Assembly: GCF_031877795.1 (NCBI RefSeq) | Contig: NC_133946.1 | Location: 11,135,144 to 11,199,143 of the forward strand | Direction of reading: 5' to 3' | Source: Strix aluco | Taxonomy: Eukaryota; Chordata; Aves; Strigiformes; Strigidae | Length of the DNA stretch: 64,000 nucleotides | In this document: piece by piece, positions 57,861 through 64,000 of the stretch | How positions within the stretch are numbered: the first letter of the stretch is position 1 | How the letters are laid out: each line of letters starts with the position of its first letter | Made by a program: the position numbers and the translations under genes | Notes under the pieces: model-generated | The model's database searches: none | Told to the model about the DNA's origin: nothing | Seen by the model: only the letters and a program-made list of their open reading frames with translations

Positions 57861-58784
57861 GCCGAGCTGTGGCGAGGAGCTGCTGGTCTCCACGGAGAGC
57901 GTGGTGGCCCTGGGGAAGAGACACGGGGTGGGTTACGCCGGGGCTGGAAACGCCGGAGATGCCGGCTTGGTCCCAAGAGGAGTCACCCCACAGCCACCTG
58001 TGCCCTGAGCTGCCCGCGGCACCTTTGAAGGGTGACTTGGTGCTCGGGGCTGTCCCAGCCATGGGGTGACTCAGCCCGGCGCGGCTGCCAGAGGCCCCGG
58101 TGCGCCCAGCGGGGGATGCCTGAGATTCCCGGGCCCTCCCCGTGCTCTGGGATGGCCACCAACCTCCAGCCAAGGACTGATGTGGGGTCACCCCACGGGG
58201 ACCTCAGGGACCCCGGTGTGGGGCAGCATCCCCAGCTGCTCCATGGGGGTCCCCAGGGACCCCGCTGTGGGGCTGTGTGAGCCAGCACCAGTTCTGCCAC
58301 AGCCCAGCTCGCCTTTGGGTGATGGCATCGCTCCCCCAGCGCAATGCAGCCATCCCCAGAGCTGGGGGCCAGAGCTGCAGCCCCACATCTGCCCCCCTTC
58401 CTGCCCCACGCACCCACCCTTTGAGGAAACCCACCCAGCGGGGTGTCCAGTGCCCCACAGCCTCCACCTGCATGGGGCCATGCACAGGGGTGTCCCCAGT
58501 CCCCCAGAACCTACCGGGGGGCGCTGAGGGGTGGCCAGAAGAGCGCGAGGCCAGGCTGGCACTGCCGAGGTTTGGGGTGCCCCCTCCTAAATGCTGTGGG
58601 GCTGGTGGCCAGGCCCCACGGCCAGGGGCGGGCAGGGCTGTGCCCCGCCTCTGTGGGGCTGGCAGTGGGGAGACAGCACCCCGCCTCCGTGGGGCTGGCA
58701 GTGGGGACAAGGCCTGGGATGGGACCTCCCCCATGGGACGGTGACATTGGGGAACTCCCATGGCCACCAAACCACCACCATGAA

Positions 58785-59245
58785 CTTTGACCCACTGGGA
58801 CCCACAGACACCCCTCACCCTGCTCCCTGGGCCACCCTGACCCATGGGGACCCCACAGACACCCCTCACCCTGCTCCCTGGGCCATGGGGACCCCATACA
58901 CACCCCTCACCCTGCTCCCTGGGCCGCCCTGAGCCACAGGGACCCCACAGACACTCACCATCCTGCTCCCCTGGGCCATGGGGACCCCACAGACACCCCT
59001 CACCCTGCTCCACTGGGCCATGGGGACCCCATACGCACCCCTCACCCTGCTCCCTGGGCCACCCTGACCCACAGGGACCCCACAGACACCCATCATCCTG
59101 CTCCCCTGGGCCATGGGGACCCCACAGACACCCGTCACCCTGCTCCCTGGGCAACCCTGACCCATGGGGACCCCACAGACACCCCTTACGTAGCTCTCTG
59201 GGACCATCCTGACCCACGGGGACCCCAGAGACACCCATCACTGTA
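58785..59245. repeat. Minisatellite between ALDH3B1-like B and UNC93B1
   Basis: About ten to twelve copies of a roughly 40 bp unit built on ctcaccctgctccctgggcc and atggggaccccacagacacc, with some units reading gccaccctgacccacaggg. It creates long repetitive open frames on both strands that are not genes. Confidence 0.92.
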
Positions 59246-60359
59246 CACGCCATTCCCCCCTGCCAGGCCCTAATTACCCCACTTTGTAAACAGGAAGGGC
59301 AGCAGCCCTGCCCCACACACCCTGCCACTGTGCCCCAGGTTCAGCCCCCCTGGCCATGCTCCCCAGGGACCCACAGCAGCCCCCCCAGGGAAAGGGGAAT
59401 GGGGGAGTGTGTGTGTGTGTGTGTCCCCAACAGCACCCCAAATTGGCACCATGAGCTGGGCCGTGATGCCTGGGGAAACCCTGGTTTTGAGAGGGGCACA
59501 GCTGTCGCCAAGCAGCCCCTGCCTCCCCGGACGATGCCACATGTCCACCCGCAAGGGACAGCAGTGGATCAGTACCCCAAATCAGCTCATGGGGCGTACC
59601 AGGGTCCCCCATCCCAATTTGGGACCGGGGAGGAGATGTCCTGCACCGCCCCCAGGGATGGGGAAAACCAGGGGACCCGCTGCCCATCGGTGTCACCAGA
59701 GCCCGAACGGAGGCGGCTGCAGACCTGAGGGTTGCAGGGTGCTGGGGACCCAAATTGGTCCCAGAGGGAACACGCTGCAGGAGGTGTTGCACCCACAGAC
59801 TGTCCCCCCTGCCCACCACTGCTCAGTTTCGGGGCCACAAACCTGCACCCCCCAGGAACAGCCCTTTCCCCCTGGCACCCCAATGTGGCTCCTCTTGGCT
59901 CTTTTCGGGGCAAAGGGGGTCTCGGGTGGGTGTGGCTCCCTGGCAGCCCCCGGGGCCGCATCCTGCACCGTTGCTGTGGCCCTTCCTGGCTCAGCACCCT
60001 CCCCACGTGGCACTGGCTGCTCCTCCACCGCATCTCAAGAATCCTCCGCTACCGGCTGGGCCGGATCCTGCCCCCGTGACGGAGATTTCCCCCTCCCCAC
60101 CCTGCCCTGGGGCACCGACACAGCACGGCCACGGGCACCCCAGCATCGCCACCTGCCTGACCCCGGGTTTTGGGTGATGTGGGGAGAGGCATATGCCCTA
60201 CCACCCCCCAAACCAGCCTCACACCCCTAAAATGGAGCGTCCCCCCCCCCGACCCAGACACCCTGCCACATCACCCGGGCCGGGAAGGGGAAGCGAGAGC
60301 AGCAGAGCAGGCACTCAGCACCAGCCTGAGCAGGCAGCACCCACACCAGGGCCTGGTGG

Positions 60360-60535
60360 GAGTGCTGGGGGGGGACACAGGGGTGCTGGGGAGCGGGGTG
60401 CTGTGCAGGGAGCAGAATGGGGGCTGAGGGGGTTGGGGTGGGTGCTGTGCAAGGGAGGGGTGCAATGGGTGCTGTCCAGGAGGGTCAGGGTGCTGTGCAG
60501 GGGGGGTCAGGGTGCTGAGAACAGGCACGGGTTGG
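60360..60535. repeat. G-rich degenerate repeat upstream of UNC93B1
   Basis: Repeated gggtgctgtgcaggg and gggggtcagggtgctg units, strongly G-rich on the plus strand, just upstream of the candidate UNC93B1 promoter. Confidence 0.65.
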
Positions 60536-60701
60536 GGGTGCAACGGGTGCGGACCGGAGGCAGCAGCAGCAGCGCAGACGGGCCGGGACCAGGTCCAGGG
60601 GGGGCTGCAGGACACGAGGGGTGTGGGATTCGGGGGGCACAGGGTGCTAGGGGGTGCGGGAGCGGCCCCTTTAAACGCCCCCGTCCCGCCCGCGCTGTCC
60701 G

Positions 60702-60711
60702 AAAGAGGAAG
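60702..60711 (+). promoter_or_regulatory. PU.1-like ETS site at the UNC93B1 promoter
   Basis: Plus-strand AAAGAGGAAG, a strong match to the PU.1/SPI1 consensus, set in a CpG-rich stretch about 345 bp before the UNC93B1 start codon. The coding start is preceded by a 3' splice site (cccccctgcag at 61029-61039), so a noncoding first exon and its promoter should lie near here. Confidence 0.5.
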
Positions 60712-60744
60712 CGGCGCCCGCCCCGCCCCGTTTAGCGCCGGTAC

Positions 60745-61010
60745 CGGGGAGCTTGGGGCTGGGGTGCAGGGTCCCGGGGGGTGCTGGGTGCAGGATCTGG
60801 GGGTGCTGGGTGAAAAACACATAGGTGCACGGCGTCGGGGTGCAGGGTGCAAGGGCTGGGGGTGCCAAGACATGGGTGCAGAGGCTGGGGGGTGCAAGAC
60901 ATAGGGGTGCAAAGCACATGGGTACAGGGGCTGGGGGTGCTGGGCCTATGGGTGCAGCTCTGGGGGTACAAGACACATGGGTGCAGGGTTTGGGGGTGCC
61001 AACGGGGTCC
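60745..61010 (+). repeat. G-rich repeat in the UNC93B1 5' UTR intron
   Basis: About eight degenerate units of roughly 25-35 bp built on gggtgcagggtctgggggtgc. It probably lies in the first intron between a noncoding exon near 60.7 kb and the coding exon at 61040. Many G3-G5 runs on the sense strand suggest G-quadruplex potential. Confidence 0.75.
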
Positions 61011-61047
61011 CCTGACACCATCCAGGCACCCCCCTGCAGAGGCAGCA

Positions 61048-63814
61048 ATGGAGAAAGACCCCAGCTGCTACCAGGACGCAGCCAAGACAGTGGCGGGCGA
61101 TGGGCCGGGGGCCGAGGGGACAGATACACAGGTGAGGCTGAGGGGGGGGACACCCACGGGGGGCTGTGCCCTCGGTGGCCATCCCCAGGGCTCTGACAGC
61201 CAGGGTGCCCCGCAGCTGGATGATTTTGTGGGTGCTCACCCCGACTACAACGAGGAGGAGGAGGAGCAGAAATATTTCCGCCGCAAACGCCTCGGCGTGG
61301 TCAAGAACGTGGTGGCTGCCAGCCTGGCCGGCACGCTCACCTACGGTGTCTACCTGGGTATGGCCCTGCCCCTCCCTGGGGACACCCCCACACACACCCC
61401 CCCCCCGCTGCATTGTGGGGGGCTCAGGGAGGGGGGTGACAGCCCCTGGACCCCCCCCCCCCCCCGCCAGGCCTTCTACAGATGCAGCTGATCCTGCACT
61501 ACGACGAGACTTACCGGGAGGTGAAGTACAGCAACATACAACTGGAGGACATCGACCACAAGGTGCTGATGGGCATCAACATCACCCCCATCGCGGCGCT
61601 GCTCTACACGCCCGTCCTCATCAGGTACAGCGCCGCCCACACTCCCCGCCAGCACGCCGGCACGGTCACCCACTCTTCCTCTTCCTCACCCCGGCAGATT
61701 TTTCGGCACCAAGTGGGCCATGTTCCTGGCGGTGGGCATCTACGCCCTCTTCGTCTCCAGCAACTACTGGGAGCGCTACTACACGCTGGTGCCCTCCGCC
61801 GTAGCCATCGGGGTGGCCATCGTGCCCCTCTGGGCTTCCATGGGCAACTACATCACGCGGTAGGCAGTGGGGGGGGGGCAGTTGGGGGGGATCTGGGGGG
61901 CACCAGCTGAGCCGCCATGCCATGCAGGATGGCCCAGAAGTACTACGAGCACGTCAACTACAAGGAGGAGCACGTGCAGGAGCAGCAGCGGGCGCCGCGG
62001 GGTGCCTGCAACACCTACGTCGTCGTCTTCCAGACCGTCTTCTATGCCTGCTTCCACGTGAGCACTGGCGGGGAGCGCGGCACGGGTCGGGGTGGGGAGG
62101 CCACACCGGGCAGCCCGGGGGGCTGAGCATCCCCCTCTATACGTCTTCCAGTTGAGTTTCGTCTGCGCTCAGATGCCGATGCTCTTCTTCCTCAACAACT
62201 ACCTCTACCAGCTCAACCACACGCTCTTTGGGGTCAAGCACTGCGGTGAGCGCATGGGATGGCACAGTGGACGGTGCGGGGAGCTTGCCGGTTGGGGCTG
62301 AGCCGCGGCGTGTTTCCCCTCCTTGCCCCGGCAGGGACCTTGAGCCACGGCACGCTGCCTGGCTTCAACAAGACAGTGCTGCAGAGCCTGCCCCGCAGCG
62401 TCAACCTCATCATCGTGGAGAGCGCCTTGATGGCGGCTGCCTTCCTTGCCATGCTGGTGGTGAGTGCCGGGGCAGGCAGGGCAGGGGGCGGGCTGGGAGG
62501 CTGTTGGTGCCTCACCCACGGCTGCGCTGCAGGTCCTGGTGCTCTGCGGCTCAGCATATCGGCCCACGGAGGAGATCGACCTGCGCAGCATCGGCTGGGG
62601 GAACATTTTCCAGCTGCCTTTCAAGCACATGCGGGATTATCGCCTGCGCCACCTCTTCCCCTTGTTCATCTACAGCGGCTTCGAGGTGCTCTTCGTCTGC
62701 ACTGGCTTCTCCCTGGTAGGGCCCGGGGACAGGGCGGGGGGTGACAGAGCGGGGACAGAGCGACGCTGAGCCTGTCCTCGCTGCAGAACTACGGTGTGTG
62801 TGCCCTGGGGCTGGAGAAGCTGGCATACCTCCTCATGGCCTACGGCTTCTCCGCCTCGGCCTGCTCCAGCCTGGCCCTCTGCATGCTGCGCCTGCGGCGG
62901 CAGATCCCGCTGCTGGCCGGAGCCCTCCTCCACGCTGCCCTCCTGGTGACTCTTTTCTGCTGGGCACCCGAGCCCCGGAATCTGGTCCAGGCACCTCTAC
63001 TCTACGCCATCATCGTGCTCTGGGGCACAGGGAGCGCCCTCAACAAGACCAGCATTAGCAGTGAGTACCGTGAAGGTCCCTGACGCAGCCTCTCTTGTCC
63101 CCTGGCACAGCCAGGTTGGCCCCCAGCTCCCCGATGCATCTTCTCACGTCCCCTTGCACTGCAACTTGGTGCCCCCCAAGCTCCTTGGACCTGCTGACAA
63201 GGAGCAGGACAGACCCCTCACGGCTGCGTCCTGCTAACAGTGCCCCAAGAGGGGACATGAGCACGGGAGGGGAGATGCTGACAGCCGGTCTCCTCCGGCA
63301 CAGTCCTCCTGGGCATGCTGTATGAGGACAAGGAGCGCCAGGACTTCATCTTCACCATCTACCACTGGTGGCAGGCCCTGGCAATCTTCACCGTCTACCT
63401 GTGGTCGGGGCTGCCCATGAAGGTAAGCGGGTGGGTGGCCATCCCCGCTGTGTCCCCCCAACCGGTTCTATCACCTCTGGGGCCTGCCAGGCTTAGAGTG
63501 GGGGTTGCAGTGCCATGCTAATCCCCTGTTTTGCCGTCCTGCAGGCCAAGCTCTCCATCATGCTGCTGACACTGGCAGTGGCAGTGGGGACCTACCTCTG
63601 GATGGAGCACAAGCTGGCGCAGCATGTGGCGTACCGCCTGCCCCGCATCCCCCGCCCACGCCACAAGATGTGCGGTTACCGCTACTTGGAGGAGGACGAC
63701 TCGGATGAGACAGGCTCAGAGGGCGATGGCAGCAAAGACGACAGTGATGACCACCCAGCGGAGGCCACCAACGGGGATGAGCAGCCAAAAGATGATGACG
63801 ACCAGCTGGGTTAG
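61048..63814 (+). CDS. UNC93B1: TLR trafficking chaperone UNC93B1
   Basis: Twelve-pass ER membrane protein that escorts nucleic-acid-sensing Toll-like receptors to endolysosomes. Eleven coding exons: 61048-61131, 61216-61357, 61471-61624, 61698-61859, 61928-62057, 62152-62245, 62335-62459, 62533-62715, 62787-63060, 63304-63422, 63545-63814; 578 aa (human 597). Phases close. It matches human closely through NYNEEEEE-like YNEEEEEQKYFRRKRLGVVKN, LTYGVYLGLLQMQLILHYDETYREVKY, LYTPVLIRFFGTKWAMFLAVGIYALFVSSNYWERYYTLVPSAVA, YRPTEEIDLRSIGWGNIFQLPFKH and LYEDKERQDFIFTIYHWWQA. The tail keeps YRYL (Tyr534), the AP-2 sorting motif known in mammals, then a long Asp/Glu/Ser stretch. Most divergence is at the N-terminus and tail. 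It is divergent from ALDH3B1-like B. No AATAAA is visible before the window ends. Confidence 0.97.
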
Positions 63815-64000
63815 AGATATCTTGTCCTGGCCCTCTGCCGTGGTGCCCCCCCACTACTTTCTGAATCTGAGGAAGGGGTCCACAGCACCTCCCTGGGGCT
63901 GCCCAAACCCCCTGGAACAGGCCCAGACTTCCATAGGCCCCACTCAGGCTAGGCCTACAGCCCCCCCAGCCAGATCCGCAGAGCCTCAGACCAAGCCTGC
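63815..64000. other. UNC93B1 3' UTR or downstream sequence
   Basis: The last 186 bases follow the UNC93B1 stop codon. No poly(A) signal or further exon is visible, so the 3' UTR probably continues past the window. Confidence 0.5.

Larger units (their letters stand above)
57861..60700. other. Intergenic region between divergent ALDH3B1-like B and UNC93B1
   Basis: This GC-rich spacer of almost 3 kb separates two head-to-head genes and should contain both promoters. A minisatellite fills 58785-59245 and a TG microsatellite lies at 59407-59424. Long GC-driven open frames run on both strands but show no domain I recognise. Confidence 0.5.

Noticed and set aside
58023-58062. Candidate extra first coding exon of ALDH3B1-like B (MAGTAPSTKSPFK followed by a GT donor)
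   Set aside because: Joined to the acceptor ending at 57910 it gives a frame different from the one homologous to copy A. It would also require a second, weaker donor (gtaggg), so it is mentioned only as an uncertainty.
58250-58259. TCCCCAGGGA, an EBF-like palindrome, with a second copy at 59360-59369
   Set aside because: The surrounding DNA is full of CCCC and GGG runs, so matches to this short palindrome are expected by chance.
58204-59328. Long open frame of over 370 codons on the minus strand with GVCGVPMGQ-like repeats
   Set aside because: It is the translation of the minisatellite at 58785-59245 plus GC-rich flanks. It has no domain and no sensible codon use, and a similar frame exists on the other strand.

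Overview
The window is vertebrate nuclear DNA, most likely from a bird (another archosaur or turtle is possible). The evidence is CR1-type LINE fragments as the only interspersed repeats I recognise, very short introns, a strong base-composition contrast between two halves, and a gene block that follows human 11q13 order. All protein assignments come from reading translated exons and comparing them with family members I know; no search was run.

Region 1 (about 1-29.5 kb) is AT-rich and holds an olfactory receptor (OR) cluster. Five single-exon OR genes look intact: 2789-3718 (-), 9746-10681 (+), 14049-14990 (-), 18769-19782 (-) and 26240-27163 (-). One OR pseudogene lies at 3793-4246, and OR C-terminal relics lie at about 7870-8020 and 21760-21848. 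CR1 LINE pieces lie at 1507-1596, 21850-22060 and 28740-29060. The long intergenic stretches otherwise show only simple repeats.

Region 2 (about 29.5-64 kb) is GC-rich and gene-dense. In order it holds TBX10 (+), TCIRG1 (-), NDUFS8 (-), two tandem ALDH3B1-like genes (both -) and UNC93B1 (+). Exon phases close perfectly for every gene: TBX10 8 exons/337 aa, TCIRG1 19 coding exons/837 aa, NDUFS8 6 coding exons/208 aa, ALDH3B1-like A 10 exons/498 aa, ALDH3B1-like B 10 exons/about 518 aa, UNC93B1 11 coding exons/578 aa. Several introns and intergenic gaps are filled with GC-rich minisatellites.

Functionally, region 1 is chemosensory. Region 2 mixes a developmental T-box factor, a complex I subunit (NDUFS8), two membrane-anchored lipid-aldehyde dehydrogenases, and two endolysosomal proteins of macrophages/osteoclasts: the V-ATPase a3 subunit and the nucleic-acid TLR chaperone UNC93B1. 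PU.1-like motifs lie upstream of both of the latter. The most interesting points are an intron of the ALDH3B1 pair that is better conserved between paralogues than the adjoining exon, loss of the ancestral start codon in copy B, and NDUFS8's promoter CpG island merging with the 3' end of ALDH3B1-like A. I saw no wholly new system; the unusual signals are in gene structure, paralogue evolution and repeats.
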